64,000 bases of DNA from Brachionus manjavacas (taxonomy: Eukaryota > Rotifera > Eurotatoria > Ploima > Brachionidae): the NCBI GenBank assembly GCA_019054805.1, contig JAHQIY010000001.1:11360501-11424500 (forward strand), given 5' to 3'. The position numbers were made by a program, and so were the translations under genes. Below, piece by piece: positions 47,504 to 59,481 of this stretch. How positions within the stretch are numbered: the first letter of the stretch is position 1; every line of letters begins with the position of its first letter. Under the pieces are notes generated by a model. That model was not told the origin of the DNA, did not search any database, and saw nothing but the letters and a program-made list of their open reading frames with translations.

Positions 47504-50500
47504 TCAATTAACTTCCATTGAAATTGTTTCATTGGAGTCTTTGGCATCTCGCTGAATCGATTCGAACATGTTGGACAATTCTGGTGTTGCTCTAATATTG
47601 GCCAAAAAGTCTCGGATCAACGGATTCTTCTCAGCATCGGCAATGTTAAGCAAAGCAATGAAGGCTCTAAGTGCAGAGCGTTTGAGTTCATCTGTCTTTT
47701 CATACTCTTGCTTTACTGCATTGCTTTTAACTTTTTGTAAACAGGTATTAACCAATGGTTCAATTAAGCGATCAAGACCTTAAATAGAATAAAAGATTAG
47801 AAAAAATTAAATAAAAACTAAAATTACGCTGCATCAAAGCATTGGGACACAAGGTCGAAAGACGAACAAGCATTAAATAAGTAAGCATTTTGATGTCATA
47901 GTGGTCCTTGAGTCCATCTTCAACGTGATTCAAAAATTCGAAGATGTCGATTCTGTCCAAGCACGAGTCCAATAAAGTGTACATGGTCTCAAAAGCTGCT
48001 TTTCGCAAATCCAGTCCATCATCAACGGTATGTTTGAACGGACCCATTTCAACTTCTCTGATTAGCTCTTTGCGAACTTTGGTCTCATTGTAAAGATAAT
48101 TAATAAGAGTCGAGTGTTGCACATCAGCTCCGTCAACATTCATTCCCTCTTCATTTATTCTGCTCATGGTAATTAAGTCACGAACCAATGCTGGCTTGTT
48201 GTGTGCTGCTGAATTAAAAGTGACCAAGGCCACCCGTCTTACATTTATGTCCGAATCACGCAAGGTATTCAAAAATTTTCCCAAATAAGTTTTAAGATAA
48301 AAATCAATCGCTTGAGGCTAAAAGTAATTTTATTTGATTTAAATTTTCTAAATTTTGGCTCAATTTAATTCCATGTATTAAAAAAAGATATTCAAAATCT
48401 AAATTGTTTTTATTGTCTCATTAAAATAATTTGAAAGACTTTAAAGATTCCATCAAGTCTCTTTTCAGCCTGGTGTTCACTGATATATTTAGGTTTAGAA
48501 CATTTTTAAGAAATTTTGTCGAAGTGATTTCAGGAAAAAAGTTGCCTGTTGCAGACTGATGCATTCACAGAACTAATTGATTACTTTTAGAACATAGTTA
48601 ATAGCATAAATTTTATTTTTACTAAATTACAAAACAGTTAAAAAATTAGTTCGAAATATTTTTAAAGTCCTTTTTATTTTTGAATCAAGAATTGTTGAAT
48701 CTTAAAGTGAATTTAAATTTTTTTTTTGATTATTTTGCTGATTAAATAATAATTAAAATTAAAAAAAAAATCATTATTATAATGAATTTAATTTAATTTT
48801 ATCAATAGATTAATGAAATTTGAGACAACTAGAAAAATACTTCTTGAACTTGAGCCTGATGCCGCGGCAAGAAGCGACAAGAGAGTCTTATCTGGAAGTT
48901 CACTGATTTAAGAAGAGAAAAATGTTCTCAAAATGATGCTAATGATATGATCAGAAAGATTAAGGACATATTGAAGTATAGGGTGCAACTAGTAGAATCG
49001 AATTTAACAAACTATTAAAAATAGACTTTAAATCATCAAAAAATTTTTATTCATTTTTACTTTTTATCTTTTTTAAACAAGCTTTTTTTTCTTTTTTTTA
49101 TTTGAAATTTATCAATGTTTTATATTATTTTTTAGAAAATCATCTTTTGTAGCCGTAAATTATAATCATAAAAAAAAGACAAAAAAAAACAAAAAATGTT
49201 AATTTAATCTATTTTTTTTTAAATAAAGTAATGGAGGTCCGCGATATACGCTCCACGCCACTGACTTTATTCAAATTCTATTCTTTCTTTTACATTCGGT
49301 CCTTATTTTTTGGCCTCAATAAGCCAAAACATAAAAAAAATGAAACCATTATTTTTTTTTATTATAACTCAGGCTTATCATGAAAGAGTACTTTGACGCA
49401 TGATAAAAGTAATCAAAAAGTTATTTAAAAAAATAAAGTATAGCTTAAAAAGATTTTTATTTGTACAAAGGATAAATCAATTGTTCATCAATTAATGTTG
49501 TATGTTTATACTTTTGAATAAAAAACAGAAAAATTAAAATCTTTAAACAAAAACCTTACCAAACATTTAAAAAAAAATTTAACACAATTTTTAAAACTCT
49601 AATACAAGCAATAAAAATAAAAATATCAAAACAACATTAAAAGAAATTTTCTGAAATTTGGTGTAAAAGTAAATTAAACAATTTTACTAATTGATTAAGA
49701 CTTATTATTTTTTAAATATTTAAGTATTTTAGATATAATAACTTTCATAATATTTACATAGAATCTAAATTTATTTAGTATTCTTAGCTAAAACAGCAAA
49801 CTCTGTGGTCTCCAAAGAAAATAATAAATACAAAGCTTACCACTTTTTTCTTAATCATTAGTTCTGTAAATTCATTGAAAATTGTCATTGTCAACTTTTT
49901 ATCAAGCATTCACAGAACTAATTTCTAATTTTTTTTAAAAAAAAGTGATTTGGCCTATTATTTGGTATTCAATTTCAAATTAAGACTTACTAAAGTAGTA
50001 AAAGATGAGGCGCTTTGCACCCATCTAAAGAATGTGAATTATTGATAAAATTAAAAAAAAAATTTAAGCTAATAAAAATTTAAATATTTTCTTAAAAATT
50101 TAGGAAAAAATTTTTCCTATAAAAAGAACAATTTTTCTTATAAAGTAATTGAATCCAATCATGGAGATCATGGCGCAAAAAAATCTTACATAGCTCCTAA
50201 TTCTTTTTATATTCTATTGAACTCGATGTTCTGATTAAAAATATCAATATTTTTTATTTTTCTATCTTACATTTTTAAAGTTTTATTAACCATCAAAAGT
50301 AGATGATTTTAATAAGTATTTTACAATTATTTAAACACTTTTATTCAAACTTGAGTTTTACGGCCAAAAATAAAATATTTAATTAAATTCTGTAAAACCA
50401 AGAAGTATTAAAGATCCAAAAGCTACTGAATAATTGCAAAATAAAAAATTTTATTAAAAATTACCAAATTTTCGATGAACCCTGACTGAAGTAATTTTTT

Positions 50501-53500
50501 CCTTAAAAAACCTGGCCAGAATAGTCAGGTGCTAGAAAAACTTAAAGCAAGATCCTAGAGCTTGTAAAACTATCGTAAAACTCTTAATACATGGGATAAA
50601 TTTGTAGTAGATTTTTTCTTACTTGATCAGTAATTGTGAATTTAATAGCAGTTACCACAGTGGCTCTTGCTAGTGCTGAATCAGATTCTAAATACTTTTC
50701 CAAATTTTTGATCAAATTTTCTGGATCTAACAAAGTCAACTTTCCAAGACATTCAGCTACAACATTTCTGGTACCTTCTTCACTACATTCACAGTGTTTA
50801 ATCAAAACACTCCAAATATCGTTCATGTACGGCTTAAGCGCATCCAGACCTTTTTCCTGACTGCTCTGGTAGCTAATTATCTCTTTCAGTGAATTGAACA
50901 GCAAATATTGTCGCTTAGAGTTGACGTTTATTTCTTTAAGTATGAAAGGAATATATTTTTGCAAGTTTCCCAAGCTAAGATAGCCCAAAGCGTAAGAAGC
51001 AGCCGATTTGACTTCTTCCAACGGAGATGAAAATGAATCTAGAATAACCAGCTCTAAATCTGCATGACGACTCAATTCACTTAAAAAAAAAAAACATTTT
51101 TTCAAATTTAATGCTTATTTTTTCTAGTTTACATGTATTTTCCAGTTTCGCCCAAGCATAACAATGCCAAAAGTCTCACCGAATCACGTGACTTTGGATC
51201 TTTTATATCTTGAATAAATTTTTTTATTACCATTTGTCCTTCGTCTTGATTAGTAACAGTAAGTGCGGCAACACATTTGGCTATTGAATAAAAAGCTTGC
51301 TTATGAACCGCCAAATTGGTGCTTTCATAAGCACCGTGGCCATTTAGAGTTTGTACACTCAAACTTTGGTCTCTAATAGGCTTAATTAGCATCTAGAACA
51401 CAAATTAAATTGAATTTAGAAATTGAATTTTAAACTTTTAATAAGTACCATGACTAAATCTTGGTATTGAAGACCAGGCTGTTTGTGCTTTACCAGGGAA
51501 ATAAAAAATTCAATTGTTTGCTCGAGAGCTAGACCCTGCAGTAGTGGAGACTGAATCAGCAGCAATGCTTGATTTAAAATGTCATTTGAGATTAAATTAG
51601 GACCATGTTTTTGGCAAATGAGACTAGCCATTTTCAAAGCTACCTAGAAGCAAATTTTCAATTGTTTAAAATTTTTTAAAATTTCAGTTAAAATTTACAT
51701 ATGAAATGTGAAGATCGTTTTCTGACAAAAGTGCTGGTAATTCAACAATCACTATTTTTTTTAGCTCGTCAATAGTTATGTATTGATTATAATTTTTGTA
51801 GATAGACAATAAAGCATTTATTGAGGATAGCTTGAGTGTTCGGTAATTTTTTCTCAAAAAAGAGGCTAATAATGGCAGAGCTTCGGGAAAGATAACATTT
51901 AATTCCACTTTTGTCGAAGAACTAAAAAATCATTTTTTTAAATTAATTTTATTTTAATAATTTAAGAATTACTCTGCGATGGTATTAATTGCTTTAACTG
52001 TGGTGAGACGAGTTATTTCGTTTTTTAAACGCTCGACTAGAATTGGCCAGCACAAATTCAAATCTTTCCCGATCAGATCACCTAAATTGCATACTATTTG
52101 AGCCCTTGAGTAATTAAAAATTTTTTTTTTTTTAATTTAAATTAAAATTGAATAAGTTGGATTTAGAAAAAAAAATTTAATGAACCTTCGTAAGTTTCTC
52201 ATTTTAAAAAGACTAATTGAATATTTAATAACGGGTGCTCAAAAAAGTATGCTCAAAATTTTGACAGATAAAAAAATGCTCTTGTTGACCGAATTTAACC
52301 AAATTTTGTACAAATATTTTAAAAAGTAATTTTTCCAAAAAAATGGGCTGCGAATTTACAAGACTTGTCACAGTTTTAAGTCAAAGTCATGGCTAAAGTT
52401 AAAAATTTTTTTTTACAAACTTTTATTTGAATTTTTTTCTATTTATTTATTCATTTAAAATTAAGTAAAACGACAAAATAGATGAAAAATTTAAAGCCCG
52501 TCTTCAAAAAAAAATCACTAACTTGACTTGAAAAAAAAAAAAAAATTTTAGTCATTGACTTGACTTGACTTATGACTTGTGGCTTAAAAACAACTCAGGA
52601 ATTTACCAGACCACCAGATCAATTTTCAATAATAGAATACCTTTATTAAAAAGAAGAGTAACAAATATACTCAAACTTGGAAGAATTTAAAGTAATAGAA
52701 ATAGAATTTTCGGTAAAGCAGAGTCCAAAAATAAGATATAAGAAGCTGTGAAACGCTTTAGCTCTTGAGTAAGAAAAGTAGAAAATTTAATCAAGTTATA
52801 CTAGAATGTTTTCAATTATTCTTACTTTTTAGGGCATAATCTAAAACGAAGTGAGCACACACAATTTTAAAGTTTTTGTAGCATATATGGACAAGTAAAA
52901 AAAACTCATTACTTAAAACATATTTTTTTTAAAGCAAAGTCTTCAATTGAAGTTAAAAGTTTCAAATGAAAGGTACTTAACTCAGCCTTTTTTAGTAAAA
53001 ATTTATAAATAATATAAATTCTGTTTTAAAAATAAAATTTTATAATGAATCGAATTCTAAGAAAAATAAAAAAGTATTAATTAGTCTGCTTGGTAAAGAA
53101 TATTGTACAGAATTTTTTTCTAATCAGTACAATTCGTGGTTAAAAAGGAATGCTGTTTATTAATTATTTTCAAATTCTTTATTAAAAATTTTAGATTTTT
53201 TACGAGATCTGACCAAATATTTTTCAGTTAATCTAAACGAATTATAATAACAGCCATGTCAAAACTGGGAAAAAAGTATTTGTAAAAATTAATGAATTTA
53301 AAAGAGTTGAGCGTAAATTTTATAAATAAATTATTGTTTATGCTTTAAATTTATTATAAAAATACTTTTGTTTCGATTGAAAATTTAATTTTAAATAAAA
53401 ACCTAAAACTTGATCAACATTCATTTTATTGTGTGTTTTTCAAGTTGTGTGCTCATCAGGATTTGTGTTGGTCAGATTCAGACTTGTTTTTAAGTCACAA

Positions 53501-56500
53501 GTCTTTAGTCAAGTCAAGTCAATGACTTAAAATTTTTTTTTTTTTAGTGAAGTTTAGTCGAGTCAACTGATTTTCTTATTTTAAAACTAAAAAATAAAAA
53601 TGATTTTTTATTTTAATCCAAAAAAAGTTTAGTTTTAAAATCAGAAAATTAGTTGACTCGACTAAACTTCTCTAAAAAAATGAAAAAAATTTTTTAATTT
53701 AATTTAATTTAATTTATTCATAAAAATTACGCCAGACTTGGCGATGTTATTCATAGAAATATAATAAATATAAGAAATAGTTTAATTCACAAAAGTTAAA
53801 TTTTTTGAAAAAAAATTTTAAGACATTGGCTTTGACTTAAAAAAAAAAAACTTAAGTCAAGTCATAACTATGACTTAAATTTTTTTGACTTAGACTCTAA
53901 GTTAGTTAAAGTGTTAGATGACAAATTATAGCTAATTTAGAAGTTCTTGAGCCAAATATTAAAAAAATGCTCAGCTCTTTAATTTTAAAGATTGTCTTTG
54001 ATCTTTTAAATGGTAAAAAACTTTATTTTTGGCAACTTTAGGAGCAATTTTAAGGTTAAAGGCAAACTGTAAATTTTTTAAACTTTGTCTCAAGAGCTTC
54101 AAAATGAGCCATAATTTGTATTCCAACAATTCGACTAACTTAGAGCAAGAGAAAAAATGAATTCCTATCGAACAGACTCCTTTATTTTTTTTAGCCAAAA
54201 AAAAATTTCAAAATAAAATGGTTCAGTACAAAAATATGATAGAATAAAATAAAATATGATTTTTGGAGAAAATTTTTTTAGTTTTTTAATTTTATTTCTT
54301 TCAATCAATGGTAAATTTGATTTAACGATGGTTAAACATCGTGAGATTAACTATCAGAAAAACAATTACAGATAAACAAACTTTAGATGAATTTTAAATG
54401 AAAAATTTTATCATTATCCTTTGAAAATTTAAGTTTTTTAAGGTGAATAGAAAATCAAGTATAAAAGCTTTTTAACTTACATGCAATTAATGGCTCTTTC
54501 TTTTACTTCCTGGTCAATATCAGTTTGCTTTAAGCGAGCCAGAGTCGCCGAGAAGAAATCAACAGCATATTGAGAACAATTTTTATTTTCGTTCAACGAG
54601 CTACGAATTATTGCTGACAAATGCTGGCTGACCAAAAGAGCATCGGATGCTATTTTGTAAAAATTATCTTGGATGCATTTCAAAACCGACTAAGGAAAAA
54701 AATTTCGAAAAAAATTTTCTTAAAAATAAATAGCATACCTTAACAATAGAATCTAAATATTTGTGAAATAATTTTTCGTCGTGAGTTAAGATCAAATTGT
54801 TCAAAAAATTTAATGTGTCAATCTTCATATTTGAAGTTGATGATTTATCACTGAAAAAAAGGAAAATAAATAAAATGGTTTATAGAACAAAAAGTTTAAA
54901 AATACTTCAATGAAAAAACAATTCCCTGCACTAGGACATTTAGATGACTTGCCAAGGCGCCTGGATACACATTAACTAACTGAGTCAATAGAGCAAAGCA
55001 TCCTTGACGAGTTTTAGCATTTTTATTTTTAAGCAATTTTTGTAGAGCTTTTACAATGGCGTTTATTTGTGACTTAAGAAGCTGAATCGACTTTTCCTCC
55101 GTTTCCAATTGCTTCATGTCCAACAGTTGCTTCGATTTAAGAATCAAAGGCTTAGTTTGCTGCAAAATTGTGATGTAAACACTAAAAATATCAGCCTTAA
55201 CAGTTTCTTCTCTTTCTATTATTAATTGATTAATAATTTTTAATTGTTTAAAACATTTGAAAACGCACCTTTAAAGCGACTTATCAAAACTGGAGAAACC
55301 TCGCTATAAAAGACGTATAGCAATTCCCTTCTGGTGCCAATGACTGCATCTAGACATTTAGCTGCGGCTCTTCGAATCCTCCAACTAACATCGTCATCGT
55401 CCGAGTATTCTTCTTGGTCCCTTCACAAAATTTATTTTAAAAATTAACAAAAAAATCCAAATACTCTTCTTCATCATTGTCGCCCTCATCGACATCCATT
55501 TCATCTTCATCATCATAGTTGTAATTAGGATCATACGAAATAAACTGTAGACAAATGTCTAAAATCTAGAAAATAAAATTTTGAAAGTTTAGATTTTTTC
55601 AACTAAATCATTTTTTTCTACTTGTTTAATAAACGGTGTAATTTCTTTGGGACATCTGCGAACAAACGACTCAAAAGCTTGCAGCGAGTACTCAACAATT
55701 TCTTCATCATTACTGTTGCAGTAGAAGACTATTAATGGGATTATGCTCTCCAAATTTTGGCCTATTCTCTGACCAGCAGTGCGACTAATTGAGCTTAAAC
55801 ATTGAATGTAAGTTTTTGTCAACGAATTGGATTGTTTTTTGTTTAGTTCAGTCAATAACAGACCCAGTAGTTCATCAAAAAGTACCGAGTTACAGCTAGC
55901 CACTAAATAACCAATTGCCAAGATAACTCGCTTTCTAACTGCCAATCTGGGACTGATTAGCTGTATTTTTAGACATGATAATATTTGCGGATGAAAGCTG
56001 ATTAAGTTGTTTCCAAAATGGTTCAGAATATCAGCCATTATGTCAAGAGTCTCCAGTTGTACAGAGGCGTCATCCTTTTGAATTTAAATTAAAAGTTCAT
56101 CAAATCAATTTTAACTGTGAATTAATACAGAGCTTTTATTTAGAAAGGATATCTAAAATTATTGAAAAATTTAAAAAAAAAATCAAGAATCGTTTTAGAT
56201 CCAATTCAATACATTTCTCTAGTATTGCTAATAGATTTCAAATTTTAGAGCATCATTTAAAGTAATCAGCTTTAGTTCTCTTAGTTTGCTAAGAGTTAGG
56301 ATAAATAAACTTACTTTGAAAAACTAAACTAATTATTGAATAGAAAATTCAAAAAATAAAATTTATTGAAATTAATCGACAAAAATAATGTAACACGTTA
56401 TAACCCATTGACTGTATGAATATAATATAAAAAAAGGAAAAAAAAACAAAAATAATTGATAATAATATAGTAAAATAAAAAAAAATGATTGAGGAAATAA

Positions 56501-59481
56501 TTCAAATAAATTTGGAAGAAAATAAAAAGCGCTTTTTAGAGTAAGGCTGTTACAAGCTTTTCTCTTAGTTTACTTTTAAAAAAAGATTCTATAATTTTGT
56601 TTTTTAAATTATGTTATTTAAATAAATCATAGCTATCAAAAGAATGTCAATATATGACCCGGGACATGAATACTTCAACCAAAAAGAAAATGTTATAAAT
56701 TAAGAAAATTTAGCCTTTTTTTAAAATAAATATTTCTAAATTACTTTTAAGATTTTTGAAATTAATATTAAATTTAAAATTAAATTGACATTCCTTTGAT
56801 AGCTTTGATTTATTTAAATAATATAATTAAACCAGAGTTGCTTAAAAGTCCCAAATTAGAGTCCAAGTCATAATAAAACAAAAAAGTCCGGAATTTTTTT
56901 CATTTTTTTATTTCATTTTCAAAAGTAATGTGTTTGACTTAAAAGATGAGAGAGATTTAATGAGTTATACTCACTAGAGGTTTAAATGTAGCTAAATCGA
57001 ACGCATGAAAGTTTAGATTTAACTGATTAAATGTGCGTGCGTCTTCACCCAAAACCCAAAGCCTGAAGATTTTTTTTGTCGAATTATTCTTGAACAACAG
57101 CCTAAGTTTCAAAGCAACCAAGATTTTATCTTGATTTTATCTCTGTAAAGTTGCATTCAATTTTAATTTTTGGATTTTAACGATGTCCTGCGGAAAAAAA
57201 CTTGAATTTCGTGGTTTTAGGGTTATTGTCACAACGAAAACATTTTTTTTCACTTAGTCTCCAACATGATGTAAACCTAATTGAATGTTTTGAAAAAAGG
57301 AGCAAAAGGTGAATTTTGATTTATATAAAGATGAATATTTGTTTTAATTTTTGATCCGTACTATCTAATTATAAATAAAACTAATGACGAATATTCTTTT
57401 CTTTTTACTGACTATTTTGTCACATTCTTTTTCATTAACAAGAAATATTATTTAGAAAAAAAGGAAAATAAATATTTAGTAAGTGATTTGAAACAATGGA
57501 AATGAAAAATAAAGATACCAGCAGAAAAATTTTATTTAATGGTTTTTCCTAAAAATTTAATCTCAAGATTTATGGTGATAAACTTGAAAAAAAAAGAATT
57601 AAATTTTTTTTAAAACCCTTTAACAATTTGGGACCGTCCTATTTTCAGTTTTAATTCATTTTTCGAAGTTAATATTAAGGACAGAAGCGTAGCCAGGGAG
57701 GGGCTTGGGGATGCTCAATTCCCTCATTGAGAGCCCCCCATCTTTGAGTTCTATTATTCTAAAATGTTCATAATTTTTCAGTAAATTAGTAATTTTTTTA
57801 TTGATCGATTAGATATGAAAAGTGAAATTTACTTATCAATTTCTACATTTGACTTTTTTTTTATCTAGACATTTTGGCAAATCTTTTGAAAATTTCAAAT
57901 AATCTTTCAGTGAGACTTCAAGAAATTGCTTTGGATTATATAAATGTTAAGGAACTCGCGAAAGCAATCTTATTAACTTTGAAAGACTTTAAAAAAAGAA
58001 CCTTTTTTTGATGAATTCTGGTCAAAATCATTTAAAAAAATGTGAAGAGTTAGAGATTAGTTCTCCAGAAACACCAAAAAAAAGGAAGAAACCTTGGTAT
58101 TTTTTATTTTTAATTTTCAGCATTATGATTGCCGATTTTAAAGACGTTTTCGGAACGATTTCGCATATTTTCGCTACAATACGTAGAAAAAACTGGTAAC
58201 CAAGTTCGACAGGACAAGAAAGATAAAATATTATGGCTCTTTTAAATATAGAGCCAGATGAAGCGGATAAGATTGAATTGAATAAAGTTGTTCAGGTATT
58301 TTCTTTAAAAAAAAACAGAAATTTAATATTTTTTGATTTATTATGCCCCCCATAAAAAAATTTTTGGCTACGCCCCTGATTAAGGGAATTCAAATAATTC
58401 GAAATTCAGCATTACGATTAATTTTAAAACTGAAATATAACATAATTACAATTATAACTAATTAACATTCGAAAAAATTTAAAATTCTTTTATTATTTGT
58501 TAATTTTTTCAAAATTTTAATGAATTTTAAAAGAAAAAAAATGTTTCTATCTGTTTACTGCGGCGTTTAAACCTTAATTTTCAGGTTTTGATGCATTGAT
58601 TTTTTTTGAAAGGCACTTTTGGCTTAAAGTCGTTTACTAGAAGATAAACAATCTTGATAAAAAGCCTATAAATTGTTTAAAAAAAATTCCTTAATTCACT
58701 TGTATTTAAAAAAAAAATACCGAAGAACATTATCATTTGAGCATTCTACGAATCTGATCAACAAAGATTACCTAAAAAATTTAATTTTTTTGAATTCAAA
58801 AATTATTATTTTGAGGTATCCTCGAATACATATTGAAGTATTAGTTGATACTTGTCAAAAACAGGAAACAAAAAAACTATTAATGAATTTATTTTTACTT
58901 TTTGTATTGAATTCAGAAGACGGCTTGTTATTTTTTTGACTACATTAGAACTTATTTGTGAAGCAATATGCGGCAATTGATTGATAACAGTTTTCAGGCC
59001 GATCGTAGAAATATCTTTTAATTGCTCTTTATCTGAGAGCATGTTTGAACATAATGTCTCGACAATTGTTTCTACTTGAAACTCTTTAGCTTTGGCCACC
59101 AAAGGACCTAGGCTTGAAGAAAAAATTTTATTTAGCAATAACAAAGCAACAATTTTTTATTACCATTTAACTGCCAAATTTTGTACCTCTCCATTTTTGT
59201 CTTCAAGGAGTTTCAACAAAGTTTTGACAATCTGAAGCAAGAACGCTAAAAAAGAGTTTTTTTCTAAAAATCTTGTTTACTTTTCTTTCACTGTCATCAT
59301 CAAGCTTAATCGAATCATTCTGAAGTTCTGTCATTAAGTCATTAGTGGCCATGAAACGGAAGTCTTTGTCAACCGATGTCATCTATTTAAAGTAATTAGA
59401 TCAATATTAAGAAGACCTAAACTTAGAGTTAACCTTTTCCAAAAGAGTGGGCAAATTGGATATTTGATATTGATTAGCCAT
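47504..59481 (-). CDS. CAND1: CAND1 (cullin-associated NEDD8-dissociated protein), 17 exons
   Basis: HEAT-repeat protein that binds unneddylated cullin-RBX1 and exchanges substrate receptors of SCF-type ubiquitin ligases. Exons: 59481-59434, 59382-59281, 59231-59164, 59112-58899, 56074-55622, 55565-55465, 55420-55269, 55215-54906, 54850-54739, 54689-54481, 52104-51973, 51921-51699, 51643-51449, 51392-51133, 51079-50623, 48317-47828, 47778-47504. They total 3801 bp, in frame with no stop, about 1266 aa (the human protein is about 1230). Near-exact family segments include [29 protein letters not shown], an acidic stretch ([12 protein letters not shown]), [31 protein letters not shown], and [18 protein letters not shown]. 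There is an extra run of about 19 residues before LYNETK (about 48100-48170) compared with human. Three introns of 2.3-2.8 kb (58898-56075, 54480-52105, 50622-48318) hold transposons, and the others are short. Confidence 0.95.
48318..50622. other. CAND1 intron 15, AT-rich
   Basis: Intron of 2.3 kb. No open frame or recognisable element. The phrase CATTCACAGAACTAAT occurs twice (near 48563 and 49909), and 48840-49010 is more complex sequence with broken frames that I could not identify. Confidence 0.6.
52360..52598. mobile_element. Short hAT-like MITE in CAND1 intron 10, with target duplication
   Basis: A 239-bp element flanked by the perfect 8-bp direct repeat GAATTTAC (52352-52359 and 52599-52606). 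The right end read inward is CTGAGTTGTTTTTAAG, then CACAAGTC. The left end is a diverged version (AGACTTGT, a small insertion, TTTTAAGTCA). It is the same family as 36877-37750 and too short to code. Confidence 0.78.
53479..53925. mobile_element. hAT-like MITE with an internal long hairpin, CAND1 intron 10
   Basis: The left end CAGACTTGTTTTTAAGTCAC matches the family at 36877 and 41893. Clustered AAGTC/GACTT repeats lie at both sides. The right end is uncertain: the flank GTCAGATT on the left is only partly matched by GTTAGATG on the right. In the middle, 53546-53590 and 53627-53673 are inverted copies of about 45 bp (with GTTTAGTCGAGTCAACT), giving a long stem. Confidence 0.55.
56606..56830. 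repeat. Foldback element in CAND1 intron 4
   Basis: Arms of about 45 bp (56606-56651 and 56785-56830) are reverse complements, sharing TTATTTAAATAAATCA, then AGCTATCAAA and GAATGTCAAT. The interior is noncoding. It directly abuts the hAT-like end at 56833. Confidence 0.65.
56833..56930. mobile_element. Solo hAT-like end in CAND1 intron 4
   Basis: Starts CAGAGTTGCTTAAAAGTCCC and continues with AGTCCAAGTCAT and AAGTCCGGA, closely matching the inward-read right end of the 36877-37750 element. No opposite end or duplication was found. Confidence 0.55.
57682..58378 (+). mobile_element. Decayed hAT transposon (TTF-zinc-finger type) with target duplication
   Basis: Ends are inverted: CAGAAGCGTAGCCA at the left and TGGCTACGCCCCTG at the right. 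They are flanked by ATTAAGGA (57674-57681) and ATTAAGGG (58379-58386), an 8-bp duplication with one mismatch. The interior encodes a remnant on the plus strand with frame shifts, including [40 protein letters not shown] and [11 protein letters not shown]. This resembles the central region of hAT transposases of the TTF/ZMYM-like type. It is a 697-bp internally deleted derivative inside CAND1 intron 4. Confidence 0.78.

Noticed and set aside
52851-53451. Possible further inverted-repeat element with GTGAGCACACA-like ends
   Set aside because: The match is only about 11-12 bp and no target duplication was found, so it is too weak to report.
58673-58939. 88-aa plus-strand open frame
   Set aside because: Overlaps CAND1 exon 4 (59112-58899) on the opposite strand and resembles no family.
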